47,873 nucleotides of DNA, taken from NCBI GenBank assembly GCA_943704425.1, contig CALSCP010002822.1:9872-57744 (forward strand), given 5' to 3'. The notes under the pieces are model-generated. The model saw only the letters and a list, made by a program, of their open reading frames with translations, did not search any database and was not told the DNA's origin. The DNA is from Ministeria vibrans ATCC 50519 (taxonomy: Eukaryota; Opisthokonta; Filasterea). A program made the translations under genes and the position numbers. Below, in pieces: positions 20,896-31,616 of the stretch. Positions within the stretch are counted from its first letter, which is position 1. Each line of letters opens with the position of its first letter.

Positions 20896-22690
20896 TTAAG
20901 TCTTTTTGGATTTCCAGTTTTCCTGACTCTGCTGCAAGTTTGAAAGACGGTCCTTGAGGCGACCGCCCTCCACCCGCACGCTCGTGTCGCGCGACTTCCA
21001 CTTGAAGGCGTCTTGGATTTCAGAGAGGGCCTCTGCTGGAGAGCGCCCAGTGACTACCTCTTTAGTACCAGGACCCTATTTGGGGCGGAGGGAGGAGAAC
21101 GCGTTTAAGGCCATAGGGTTAGGGTTCGGGTTAGAATTACTTTGTATGCTGAGTTGACGGAGATAGCGGCGAGTCGGTCGGCAATGCCCTGTTCAACGGA
21201 GACAGCGAGGTCCGATGTAGAGCCCTTGGCCGACTCACACAGTTGCTTAAGACGTGTGTTGACTTTCTCGTTGCCTGTGTCGCCATCGACGACGAAACTA
21301 GGGCCCTTGTAGTCTCCGCGCGCCTTCATGATGCCAATCTTGCCGTGGATGTCGTTGAGGTTTGTCAGCAGAATATCTTCTTTGGCGCGGCTCCAGTGCT
21401 GAGGCTAAGGATGTGTGCGTGTGCGCGCGTGAGTGGTGATCAGTATCAAAATGCTAGGGTTACTTTGTCGTCTTCCGTTGCTGGTTTTGTTGCTGCTGAT
21501 GATGATGCGGAAGGGGCTGCTGGAGGAGCATTGGACGGAGGAGGAGGGCGCGTGACAGGCGCGGGGGGAGGCACCGGGTCGCTCTTGGCAGCACCGGGAG
21601 GAAGCGATGCAGGAGGTGGAGGAGCAGGCACTGCAGAGAGAGTGAGATAGAGAGAGGGGAAAACGAAACAAGTGTGTGAGTGAGTCAGAAAAGTGTGGTA
21701 TATTGTGGCTACTTTGTGACAGTTTGGTCAGGGTGGCGCCTTGAGAGTAGTCTGAACTTCCGTCTTTGTGAGCGATCTGCATGTGAACGCCGATTCAGCT
21801 CGTGTGATCTCTTTCATCCATTGTACCTTTGGGGCGACGTATTCGACCCCTTGAGGCGCTGCCAGAACAGTGTTGTAGTAGATTTTATCCTGCATAATAT
21901 CAGCGGGCACGGCATAGAAGTCGTAGTCGCCAGGGACAGCGTAGAGTTCCTGTGCGAAAGACAAGAAGTACACTTGGGATGAGGCTTGTAATGCACTATA
22001 TGGGTGAGTGCACTTGAAAAGAGGCATGTAATACAATAGCACACGGCACGCAATACAGTAGTGGAGGCATGCAATGCAGCAGTGCACTTGGGGGGCAAGT
22101 CATGTAATGGAGTCTGACATACGTCATGTAACGTGTGCAGTTCACTTTTGATAACACATGTAATGCAGTGTGTATAAAGTTCACATGAGATAAGGTTTGT
22201 GCGGTCGCTGCGAGGGCACTGCATCCAACAGGGACACACACGAATGTACACACACATATATACATGCACCATTCCATGAACTCTACTCACATGTATACGA
22301 TTTCGAATTGCAGTGCCAAATTTCTCGAGAGCATAAAATTATATAAAATTTGCATTTGAGAGTTATTCTCAGCGTAAACATCAAGAAGCAGCGGGGAGGG
22401 GGGGGAAAGCAATTGGTGGGTGCAGTGCAGGGTCCAAGGGTGCATGGGGTGAGGGAGGGGAGCGCTTCTCAGAGTGGAACAGTCCAAAAGAGCGATTTTG
22501 CGATCGCACTGCTTACTTCGACTTCCCTCTGCTGCGTGAGGCTGTTCTGCAGAAGACGCAGGCGGTGGGTGACGTCGTTGGCTGCGGAGGGGTCATTCCA
22601 CGCCTCCTGCTTGAGCAGGCCGGAGAGGAGAGCTTCGACTTCAACGAGCTTGTCTTCAATCAGCCCGATGCGTTCGTCCTTGGTTGTCAT
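20896..22690 (-). CDS. unrecognised proline-rich, helix-rich protein
   Basis: Function not recognised. Six exons keep phase (22517-22690, 21827-21949, 21713-21776, 21464-21630, 21141-21404, 20896-21075) and give 323 residues. The N-terminal segment MTTKDERIGLIEDKLVEVEALLSG looks like a short coiled coil. The middle has ELYAVPGDYDFYAVPADIMQ and a Pro/Ala-rich linker (PAPPPPASLPPGAAKS and following) like those that bind SH3, WW or profilin. The C-terminal third is helical and charged, with ILLTNLNDIHGKIGIMKARG, and ends GRLKDRLSNLQQSQENWKSK. It has no signal peptide or membrane segment. A cytoskeletal or scaffold role would fit the linker but is a guess. Intron 1 (567 bases) holds a degenerate minisatellite; the intron at 21076-21140 has a TTAGGG-like run. 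Confidence 0.7.
21985..22185. repeat. degenerate minisatellite with GCATGTAATGCAGTAG-like units
   Basis: Related phrases such as GGCATGTAATACAATAG, GGCATGCAATGCAGCAG and ACATGTAATGCAGTG recur about every 25 to 60 bases within intron 1 of the proline-rich gene. Confidence 0.65.
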
Positions 22691-22907
22691 GGCGCACGCA
22701 ACGACTCGATCAGGCTTGGCAAAAGAAAATAAAATAAGATTGGCTGATTCACTTGATTGCGTGGTTATTTTATTGATCTTTGGCGATCTATATTAAAATA
22801 ATCGAGATCGTGTCACAAATAATACTAATTTTGGGCTGAGAAGTGAGAAGTGACTCGAGTCAGAGTTCTTTTTTCCAATTTCGACTCTGCAACACGACGA
22901 CGACACA
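22691..22907. promoter_or_regulatory. divergent promoter region, proline-rich gene / FYVE gene
   Basis: 217 bases separate two divergent start codons. A/T-rich; no element recognised. Confidence 0.45.
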
Positions 22908-23324
22908 ATGGGTGCCATACAGCCAAAGCACGCGCCCGAGAAAACCACGGAAAAGGTAATGTGGAGAGACTCACGCGATGCGCAATGCTCTCACATGCAC
23001 GACTCGCTCTCACACGCTTCCTGGACTCCTTTTTGACATGCAGGCCAACGCTTGGGTTGACGACCACGATAGATATTGCTGTGTTGTACGTTCTAAACCC
23101 GAATCACTCTGTGTTTTCTGTCAAGGGATAAAATGTGAAGACAAACTGACTGTCGAAATTCTTTTGCTCTCTCTCTCTCTCTCTCTCTCTCACTTTCTGG
23201 TGCGCAGGAGTGCTCGTACCACTTCTCACTACTGAACAGAAGACACCACTGCAGAGCCTGCGGCGACCTCTACTGCGGCGACTGCTCAGCGTACGTTTGA
23301 GTGACTTTCACACGAAAGACAAGT

Positions 23325-23359
<35 letters not shown>

Positions 23360-24433
23360 TGGTTCGATTGCAGTTTTACTGTCTCTCTGAAAAGCCGCGG
23401 GTACCCAGCGCACGCACGGGTGCGGGTGTGCGTGGGGTGCTTTGTGTTCGAGTCTGGGACGTCGCAAGTGGCGGAAACAGTGCGTGCGTACAGCGGGAGA
23501 GAGACAGGACCGCTGTCAGACACCCTGTCAGACATGGCGCGCGGACCGCATCGTCTGCACTTCCGCGGCGGTGCGTACAAGCTCACGACGTCCTCGTCGC
23601 CCATCACTCTCTTTCGTGTTGCTGGTCTTTCTGCCGTCGACAAGGCTACTTTTTGGAGTGTCACTCCCGCAACGGTATACAATCGAAGTGGACGTGTGAG
23701 TCGAAGCAACGGATGTAACGTAACCTTTTTTTTTTTTTTTTTTTTTTTTTTTGATTTGTTACAGCAAGCACTACCTCAAGACACCACCACCACCGACATC
23801 ACGCAGTCCAACGTCCTTGTTGTTCCCAACGGCGTTATGATGTTCGAGGGGTACACTGTGCCCGATTATGTCGACACCAACGCAGACCGTCGAAGGTGAG
23901 TCGAGCGCATGGATTGAGTTTGTGTCTCTCATTGTCGATTGATTTCTACTAGACACTCTGGATGGCAAATATTTATTCCACCAGCAGTTTCAACGGAATT
24001 GCTGCACTGGCAGAACGCAGTGCGAGCCAAGAACGACGATAAGGCAGAGAAACACTTGCGACAGGCGTTCCTTGTGCAACGGCAGTTCTTTAACCGGGCT
24101 CGTGAGGGTGGCAGTGGCAGCGGTGGGGGTCCTGCCTCGCCGCGTCCGACATCGCCTAGTGGAGGCAGTCGGAGGGGCAGTCGCAGCACAAAGTCACGCA
24201 AAGGCAGTGGGTCGCAGCCAGAGAAGACGAAGACTGCTAGTGGCAGCAGTGAGAGCAACAGCAGTGCGCTCACAGGTGTGCTCAGTGGCACTCCGGCGGG
24301 CCCTTCGTCCTCCTCCCTGTCGTCGTCTCGCCCTGCCTCTCCGCGCCCTGCCTCCCCCGCACAGCCTGCCCCGCCTCGCCCGTCCTCTCCTGTAGTCGTT
24401 TCTCGCACCACCATGCCAGCACACTCCTTCTGA
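22908..24433 (+). CDS. FYVE-domain protein with PH-like C-terminal region
   Basis: FYVE fingers bind phosphatidylinositol 3-phosphate on endosomes. Six exons (22908-22955, 23044-23085, 23208-23290, 23374-23695, 23765-23895, 23953-24433) give 368 residues. The finger is complete only after splicing: WVDDHD at 20-25, C29-X2-C32, RRHHCRAC at 41-48, C53-X2-C56 and RVCVGC at 75-80. These are all eight zinc ligands plus the WxxD, RHHC and RVC signatures. Residues about 95-265 contain short beta-like strands and GWQIFIPPAVSTELLHWQNAV, which looks like the last strand and helix of a PH domain. The tail is Ser/Pro/Gly-rich (SPRPTSPSGGSRRGS and similar). Likely an endosomal adaptor; the PH call is tentative. 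Confidence 0.87.
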
Positions 24434-24537
24434 ATACTGAAACAATACAAAACTCTCTACACTATAATGATATCAACTATTATTTTGTTGGCAACCAGAC
24501 AATGTATTGTAGATTGTATTGAGGGTGGTCAGTCAGC

Positions 24538-26215
24538 TTAGACGCCGCAGGAGTTCTTTGCGGCGGCGTGGACGGCCACGGGGGAGACGCCGGCGTCACA
24601 GAGGTTGGAGAAGACGTTGACAAACTGCATGCCATAGCCGTCAAGACGACCGCAAAGCGACATGAAAGCATTGAGCGACTCCTTGTAGCACGCCCACTGG
24701 GTGGGGAGCGTCTTGAGACCGACGAGAGCGGTGGCACGGTCGGCACCGACGAGCTGGGCGGCGACGGACATGACACGTTCGCGAACGAGTTCACGACGGG
24801 CCTCCTCGGCACGCACTGCCTTGTAGTGCACGTCGACATCGTCGGCGTTGGCGGCAACGGCCTGGGCATGGCGCGCCTTGAGGATGCTAAGTGTCACGTC
24901 ACGCGTGCTCACGGCATCGCTCTTGTCCGAGACCGTCGACGTGAGAGGGACCGAAGGACGGCTCAGCTCAGTCTGCGTCTTCTTGTCGTAACCAATGTAC
25001 TCGCCAATGGCCTCCGAGTTGATCGACATCTGACCATACTCCATCACGTGCGACGTGTTGGTCAGCTGCTTGACAATGTCGTACTGCTTCGAGAGGGTCT
25101 CGGACAGACCAACTGAGTCAGTGTTCTAAAGCCAGAGGGGACCTGTGAGTTGGCTCTGCAATATGAGTGTTTGTTTGGCACATTGTACCTCCATCCAGTT
25201 GACCGAGTAGACGTCACCGAGGTACGTGTTGAGGTGCTGGTCCATGTAGCAGGCGTACGAAGACTCGTGTGCGTTGGCCGCAGTCGTCGCGTAGATCTCA
25301 ATGTTGTCAGGAAGGATTCCTACCAAAAAAAAGAGAAAAGGAAACAGCAGACGCACAGTTAGAGAGAGACGACGGAAAAACAAAGTGATAGGAGGAAGAA
25401 AGAAACAAAGTGATAGAGAGAGAAAGGAGGGAGAAAGAAAACAAAGTGAGAGAGAGAGAAAAAAAGGAGAGAGTGATAGAGAGAGAAAGGAGAGAGAAAG
25501 AAACAAGGTGATAGAGAGAAATAAAAGTGAGATTTGCGGTACCCTCGAACATGGAGCCACTCTCGCAAGCCTCCATGTAGAAGACAAGCTCCTTGTACAT
25601 CTTCTTCTCATTCATCGTGGTGAGCGCAGCCATGAGGTCCTTGGCGTAGAGGTACTCGGTGGGGAAGCCAATGAGGCCCACGCCACCATGGTCGACAAAG
25701 TTGATGAAGACGTGGTCGTTCTCGCCCGACTCAAGCACCTTGCCCGTAGCCTACACAGAACACCGAGTGAGACGCAAAAGGATAAGAAGCAACAGCAACA
25801 ACAAAAAAAAAAGAAGGATAATTATCAAGTCTTATGTATGTAAATGGGAGTGTTAATATGTGACGTACCTTCGACTTGTCGCCAGTCAGGATAGCCACAA
25901 AGTTGTCGGGGGTCACATCAGCTCCAGTGTACTGCTGTTCCTTAGGGAAGGCCTTGACAGCCGTGTAGACGTTGGGGCCGTTGAGGTGGTTGATGACAAC
26001 CCCTTGGTCGGGGTTCTGCGTGCTGTACGCAATGTCGTTGTAGTGCATCACTGCAAAAACACCAAAAGGCAAAAGACAAAAAAACATAACAATTGCGTTT
26101 GAGCGGCGGATGACTCGCTCGAGCACTTATGTGTGTGCTACGTACGGATGATGTGGTCGTCGGGGTATCCACCGGCGTTCTTCAGGATGTTGAGGGCGTG
26201 GTAGACATCACTGAT

Positions 26216-26283
<68 letters not shown>

Positions 26284-26541
26284 ACANNNNNNNNNNAAAA
26301 AAACAAAAAAAAACAACAAAAAAGAAAAGTTCACTTACGATTGATGGCGGTAGTTGTAGTAGTTGTTGGAACCTACGGAAGGGAGAGAAGGGGTCAGGGG
26401 TGTGTGGGGGCGCGCAGGAGACGCACCGGCGACGAGAACCGCCCAGTTGGTGCCAGTGCCGTCCTTTCCGTCGCGGAAGGTGGGGAAGGGCAGCGCGAGT
26501 GCACAGGCGGCGAAGGCAACGACAACGAGCGCGGTCTTCAT
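24538..26541 (-). CDS. legumain / asparaginyl endopeptidase (peptidase C13)
   Basis: Legumain is a lysosomal or vacuolar cysteine protease cleaving after Asn, clan CD like caspases. Seven exons (26427-26541, 26339-26372, 26146-26210, 25869-26050, 25543-25750, 25189-25319, 24538-25125) give 440 residues. [18 protein letters not shown] is a clear signal peptide. [20 protein letters not shown] opens the catalytic domain. Catalytic His is H153 in FVDHGG and Cys is C194 in [32 protein letters not shown] and YSVNWME are family hallmarks, and [10 protein letters not shown] starts the linker before the C-terminal pro-domain. Length matches typical legumains. Intron 2 (26211-26338) holds a 10-N gap beside an AG repeat. 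Several introns carry the dispersed AAACAAAGTGATAGAG motif. Confidence 0.95.
25377..25525 (-). repeat. dispersed intronic motif, multiple copies in legumain intron 5
   Basis: Five or more copies of AAACAAAGTGATAGAGAGA-like sequence are spaced by GA-rich DNA in the 25320-25542 intron. Confidence 0.85.
26219..26296. repeat. (AG)n tract followed by 10-N assembly gap
   Basis: About thirty AG units run to 26279 and are followed by ten N at 26287-26296. The true repeat length is unknown. It lies in legumain intron 2 and does not affect coding sequence. Confidence 0.9.
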
Positions 26542-26777
26542 TTCAAATATCAAATAATTGTTACACAATTGGTTTATGGTTAATTCTTTGTTTATTGTTG
26601 ATTATGTAATTTAGATTTTAGAAAAAAAACCAAACATTTCAGCTTTTTTGCACTGTACACTATGATTAGCGAAGCACTGTGCTGGGGGGTATGCATTTGA
26701 AATGCAGGGCGAGGCTCGCTGATACTGTTTTATCCTTTTCATTTGGGCAGCTTGACTTTTTCGTCGCGTTCGAACAA
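26542..26777. promoter_or_regulatory. divergent promoter region, legumain / membrane-anchored gene
   Basis: 236 bases between divergent starts, with an A/T-rich stretch near 26575-26640. No specific element recognised. Confidence 0.45.
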
Positions 26778-27740
26778 ATGGCCGAAACGCGCACGCTGCT
26801 GCAGATGGGCGTGGTCCTTGTGGGCATGTGGATAGCATACCGCCTGGCGACAGACTCGCCGCCGCTGGCGACGACCGCAGCGCTCGTGTTTGGCGCCAAG
26901 CGCGATCCGTTGAACGTCGACCCCACTGTGACAAGCGCCGCTCTGTTGAGGATACAGCGGGAAAAGGACCAGCGCGAGTGCCTGCGCCGCATCGGCGAGG
27001 CGTACGACGAGGGGCTCATCCAGTGGCTCAACCTCCACGACGTCCCCATTGCGGTGCTGCCGCAGCAGCTGGCGCGTCTCGAAGAACTCGTGCGTCTGCA
27101 CATTGGGCTGTTGCCTCCTCCAACGGAATTCCCCGACAACGGCATCAACGACTCGCTTGGCCAGCTGGCGCGCCTTCGCGAGGTGCTTGTTCACAGTGAA
27201 ATGCCTCTCACCACGGCAGCGGTGGATGCGTTCTTCTCGCTGCCCAGCATTCGTCGTCTGTCGTTTGTCGACAGTCGTCTCGTCGTCGATGACAACTACC
27301 AGGACGCATCGGGGTCGCAAGAACTCCCACTCGCGCGCTCCCACGACATTCTCAGGCTGACGCGCACCAAGGGGGCCAAGCTTAAGCTGCTCGAGTTGCC
27401 GGCACCCTGTCGTGTCGTGGTCGCGCACATCCACAAGGTCTTTTTGCGCGCACACGTCGCCGTCGTCGAGATTCTGCCGGGCCTGTCGCTCGCCCTACAC
27501 GACCGCATTGTCCTTGAGCGCATCCAGCACGAAGGACTCACGACTCACCGGTGGCAGAGCGACGAGTACCGTGTCGACTCCATTCGCACCGACGACCACG
27601 AACAGCTGTCGGTCGCCGAGGGTGTCGTTGCTGAGGGTGCGCCCGGCCTGCTTGTGTCCATTCCCATGCCCGAGAATGGTCGCAAGGGCGATCGCGTTGT
27701 GTGGGTTGGAGTCGATCGAATGGAGAAGAAGGCCAAATAA
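26778..27740 (+). CDS. unrecognised membrane-anchored protein with LRR-like segment
   Basis: Function not recognised. An intronless frame gives 320 residues from the ATG at 26778, chosen because the next stretch is a hydrophobic anchor (TLLQMGVVLVGMWIAYRLA, about residues 5-23) and the frame upstream is non-descript. Residues 85-175 have irregular leucine-rich phrases: WLNLHDVPIAVLPQQLARLEEL, LGQLARLREVLVHSEMPLT, FFSLPSIRRLSFVDSRLVV. The spacing fits degenerate LRRs facing the cytosol or lumen. The C-terminal half (about 205-320) is unassigned and has no catalytic motif. AATAAA overlaps the stop codon. Confidence 0.75.
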   Translation: MAETRTLLQMGVVLVGMWIAYRLATDSPPLATTAALVFGAKRDPLNVDPTVTSAALLRIQREKDQRECLRRIGEAYDEGLIQWLNLHDVPIAVLPQQLARLEELVRLHIGLLPPPTEFPDNGINDSLGQLARLREVLVHSEMPLTTAAVDAFFSLPSIRRLSFVDSRLVVDDNYQDASGSQELPLARSHDILRLTRTKGAKLKLLELPAPCRVVVAHIHKVFLRAHVAVVEILPGLSLALHDRIVLERIQHEGLTTHRWQSDEYRVDSIRTDDHEQLSVAEGVVAEGAPGLLVSIPMPENGRKGDRVVWVGVDRMEKKAK

Positions 27741-27741
27741 A
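27736..27741 (+). promoter_or_regulatory. AATAAA overlapping the stop codon
   Basis: The TAA stop of the membrane-anchored gene is part of an AATAAA hexamer. Whether it acts as a polyadenylation signal is not shown. Confidence 0.35.
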
Positions 27742-28151
27742 CATTATTAATAATTATTATTATTCGTTTTTTTTTTGTCATTTGTTTTGTATCGAATATA
27801 AGGAGTGTGATTAATTTTTATTCCGTTGTTTTCGTGATAGTTGACTGAAACTCATTTGAGAGATCATCACACATCAATGAGTGTTCGTAAGTAACTCACA
27901 ACTCACAATGTACAATGAATACGTAACACTGGTCACAAAAGTTTTGAGAATCGTCCTCGTTCATACTCGCATTTTGAATTTTGATTCTTCCTTTGTTTTC
28001 TTGATCAAGACTCGAGAGTCGACTATCAGTCGAGAGATCAACACACACTCATTTGTTCTTCATTTTCGTGTCATTTTAGATCAGCATAGCCAATGGATGT
28101 GAGTCCAACTCATAACTTAGCAGTGAATAGTTATCAGTTATCACAAATATT
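27741..28151. other. intergenic gap with imperfect duplicate of nitrilase 5' region
   Basis: This 411-base gap holds no supported gene. Its second half repeats elements of its first half, described as a separate repeat. The nitrilase promoter must lie here. Confidence 0.5.
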
Positions 28152-28190
28152 ATGAGAATCGCTCTCGTTCAAACCCGCGGAGTTGTTGGC
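27830..28190 (+). repeat. imperfect direct duplication spanning nitrilase start
   Basis: Two anchors recur in order: GAGAGATCATCACACATCA at 27858 against GAGAGATCAACACACACTCA at 28032, and TGAGAATCG...CTCGTTCA at 27945 against the nitrilase start at 28153. In the upstream copy the start ATG is TTG and the frame is not maintained, so it looks like a decayed partial copy. Confidence 0.5.
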
Positions 28191-29247
28191 GATGTGGATG
28201 GGAACATTGCGTTTGCCAAGGAACAGATCGAGAAGATAGTGCGGGAGGAAGGAAGTGCCGACGTTGTCGTGTTTCCCGAATTTTTCCTCACAGGGTACTT
28301 TCTCACCAAGGAACAGGTAGGGATCGGCGGGTAGACGATGAGCATGGGGCACTGCTCACGCACGGGGATGGCGGGTGGTGCATTTGGATAGGTCGCAGCA
28401 CTCGCACAGGACCGGGAAAGGAGCATGGCCCTCAAACAGATGCATCGTCTGGCGGCCAGGCACAACGTCGCTCTGGTGTACGGCTACCCCGAGCGGGCAG
28501 TGCGCGATGGCGTCACAGTTGTGTACAACTCGGCGCAGGTACGAGCAGCTCAGCGCGGAAATGATCATTTAACAATGATGACTGTTTATATTATAACTAT
28601 AATTATTATAGCTTGTCTCCTCACACTGTTTTATAACTATTATGCACATATTATAGCTTGTCTCCTCACAAGGTCGTGTCTTGCTCAACTATCGAAAACA
28701 ACACTTGTTTGGCGCGCACGAACGTGTGCTCTTTACGGAGGCACCCAACGAAGCACCCATGGATGCAATGTTGAACGAGGTAACCGAATGTGGGAACAAA
28801 CGACAGTCATTCAAAAGAGCTGTGCATTATGATACATAGGTCAAAGTGACGCTTGGCATTTGTTACGACATTGAGTTTCCTGAATTTGCGCGTCTCTGTG
28901 CCCTGCGACAAGTCAAAATACTGTTTGTACCGACGGCATCGTTTTCGGAGTGCGTTCCGCAACTGATTGTGCCCACACGCGCAATTGAGAACCACTTGAT
29001 GATTGTCTACTGCAACCGATGCGGAAAAGACACGCCGACGAGCAAGGCTTTCTGTGGTCTCAGCTGCATTGTGGACGGTTCCGGCGAAGTGCTTGTGCAG
29101 TGTTCGGGGGACGATACAACAGCTGTGCGTGTGCGCGACTGTGAGTGGGACAGTGCGCAATGCGTCGAAGCGGAGCAGTTCAATCCGTACTTGACGGACC
29201 GACGACCGGAGCTGTATCAAATGTTGCACAATTGTAATGTAGACTAA
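28152..29247 (+). CDS. nitrilase-superfamily carbon-nitrogen hydrolase
   Basis: These enzymes cleave nonpeptide C-N bonds with a Glu-Lys-Cys triad, typically in the cytosol. Four exons (28152-28316, 28392-28538, 28657-28779, 28840-29247) join in phase 0 for 280 residues. The start MRIALVQTRGVVGDVDGN is the usual first beta strand. The triad is E43 in VVFPEFFL, K118 in LLNYRKQHLFG and C153 in LGICYDIEFPE. NRCGKDTPTSKAFCGLSCIVDGSGEV matches the later core. Length fits a stand-alone amidase of the aliphatic-amidase/beta-ureidopropionase-like branches; substrate cannot be told. Intron 2 contains a duplicated acceptor region. Confidence 0.92.
28605..28670 (+). repeat. 45-base tandem duplication of an intron acceptor
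   Basis: A 21-base block at 28605-28625 is repeated exactly at 28650-28670. It spans the TATAG acceptor and the first bases of nitrilase exon 3. Using the first acceptor adds 45 bases containing an in-frame stop (TAG at 28654), so only the second is productive. Confidence 0.8.
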
Positions 29248-29318
29248 AATAATATTAGTATGATGGGTTTCAATTGCAAAGTTGTAATGTAGAAAAATAA
29301 CTATTATTATGATGTGTT

Positions 29319-30644
29319 TCAATTGCTATCATACAGATACTTGGGAAGGTCAATGGCGACGGAGCGAGCGACCGGTAAGACACGCTCGTACGGGGCATTG
29401 CAGCGGAAGCGCACGCCGTCCAGTTGGCCCGTGTGCGCACTGGTGCGGGTCAGAAGTTGGAGCGAGACTAGGTTGGAAATCTGAAAGGAAGGAGAAAAAA
29501 ATGATTAGAGTGGGACAGTATGGCATGAGAGTGTATGGTGGTGTGTGAGGCTGTCAAGGAAAAATGCTTGAATGAGAATGAAAGACTTGAGAGAATGAAT
29601 GGATCAAATAAGAGTGAGTAAAAGAAAGAGTAAGGGAGAGAGAAAGGGTGTCATTTAGAGTGCGTAGCCGCAAAAATGAGAGTGAACAAATGAGTTACAT
29701 TGAGTGAAACGTAGAGTGAGAGTGAGCAAAATCATTCAACTTCTTCTTTTTTACCTGAACATAAATATCAGACGACGTTTGCACTTTGTCATTGAGAAGA
29801 CTATAAAAAATGGCCAACAGCCGATCAAGAGGAAACGTCGCTGGTCCCATTTTCTTCGGATCAATCTAAATAAAATAATTATTACAATAAAATAATAATA
29901 ATAATAATAATAATTATAATTATTATTGACATTCATTCGTGTAAAAATGTTTTTTTTGTACCTGATCTTTCTTTTGCTTTGCACGCGATTTCTTTCCGCT
30001 CGACGACACATTGGCATTGACGGTAAACACCTGTACGTCTGACTTTGCGGGATTGTACGATGCAAGAAACGCCGCAATGAGAAGGTATTTGGCGTAGAAG
30101 GGCAGTTCAAGTTCGGTTTTGGTGAGGGACACACTCGTTTTGAGGTGTGTTGTGTCTTCTTCCTCTTCTTCTTCTCCTTCCTCCCCATCTTCTTCTATTG
30201 CTTCGGTTTCAGTGGCTGTACTTGATTTGTCCTTTTGTGGCTGTTGTTGTTGCGTGATGAGAATCTGACTGTCGAGATCGGCCGCACTGACTTCGCGCAG
30301 GTAAATGCGCGGGAGAATGGAGCGCAAAATGGGACTGACATGAACGTAAAGCGCACGCGGGTCGGAGCGGTCGCACTTGCCCGCGAGCACAGGCGCAATG
30401 TAGCGCGGGAAGAGCAGTGCAGCAAGATAGCGCAGTTCGTTGAGGTCGTTGCAGGCGACGTTGAAGACGTCAAGCAGCAATTGTGTGTAGTGCGCAAAAA
30501 AGAGGGGTTCTTCGCTGGCAGGACATTCCGTGCGCACTACAATCGCTTTGATTTCCTCTTCGCTGTACGACGGAAAGTGCACGAGCACTGGATCGGTGGA
30601 ACCAGTTGCTTTGCTAAAAGGAACAGAAGAAAATTTTGTTGAGA

Positions 30645-30678
<34 letters not shown>

Positions 30679-31616
30679 TATATATATACAAATATATATA
30701 CTCTCTCCTCTCTCTCATTCTGTTTTACCCAAACTTGTCCCAGACAATGTCACTGATAAAGATGGAAGCAATGTTGCACTGTTGAGTGAGTTCGCGAAGA
30801 CGCAGAATCACCGCTAAAAGAGTGGCGGGGAAACGAGAGTCGCGCAAGCGGTTGGCCCTGTCAAAGACAAGGAAGACGGGCGTCGTCGGTTGCCGGTCGT
30901 CCCGCTCGTCCATGGGTGCACGATCACCATCGTTGTGAGTGGTGGATAAAGTGTTATGATCGCATGTCTAAAAAGTGCAGCGTACAAAACAGCATAGTCA
31001 GAGAGAGGGAGAGAGAAAGGAGAAAGGTACAAGTGATAGAAACAAAAGCAAGTGACAGAAACAAGTGATGGAAACAAAAAGAAATGATAGAAACAAGTGA
31101 AAAAAACCAAGTAAGTGAAACAAGGGAGTAAAACAAGTGAGCCAAACACGTGATAGAGGCGAGGCGTACCGTTTTGAGGTGACGGACAAAGTCATTGATG
31201 TTTTCACACCTGACCCACGGCCGAAATTCATTGTCCTAGCGAAGCCAATCGAGGGGTAAGACAAAACATGGGATGTGTGGGTGGGTGGAGTGCAGAGGGG
31301 GCCGGTACCGGGGACGAAATGTGGCCATTGAGCTGATTGAGAATCGATTCAAAGACTGTGCGCGTTGACAGGGCGTCGATGCAGTTGATCCAGGCGACGC
31401 GTTGCTGTCCCTGGAGCAGTCCTTTGACAACCTCCGTCTTTCCAGTGGCTGTGTGACCATAGACAAACACGCTGTTGGGCGGCGACTGCAGCGGGAAGGC
31501 AAGGGTCAGGAGAAATCGATGGCATTGAGTGTTTTGGTGTGTACGCCGTTGAGGAGAAGTCTTCTCAGCGTATCGATTTGCTTTCGTCTTTCGGGAAAGG
31601 TCTCTTCCAATGACAT
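29319..31616 (-). CDS. ORC5: origin recognition complex subunit 5
   Basis: ORC5 is an AAA+ subunit of the complex that marks replication origins. Seven exons (31545-31616, 31309-31485, 31170-31235, 30729-30967, 29962-30613, 29755-29865, 29319-29480) give 492 residues. Walker A is GHTATGKT at 34-41, joined to the N-terminal helix across intron 1. Walker B is VFLVFDRA. The C-terminal LPFYAKYLLIAAFLASYNP and FPLDRLLAIFYSLL blocks are diagnostic for ORC5. A Glu-rich acidic insert (around EEDGEEGEEEEEED) separates the AAA+ part from the winged-helix part. Intron 3 carries the dispersed motif. The gene is divergent from the giant caspase-like/Roco gene. Confidence 0.94.
31015..31165 (-). repeat. 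dispersed intronic motif, multiple copies in ORC5 intron 3
   Basis: Five or more copies of AAACAAGTGATAGA-like units, more diverged than elsewhere, fill much of the intron. Confidence 0.75.
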
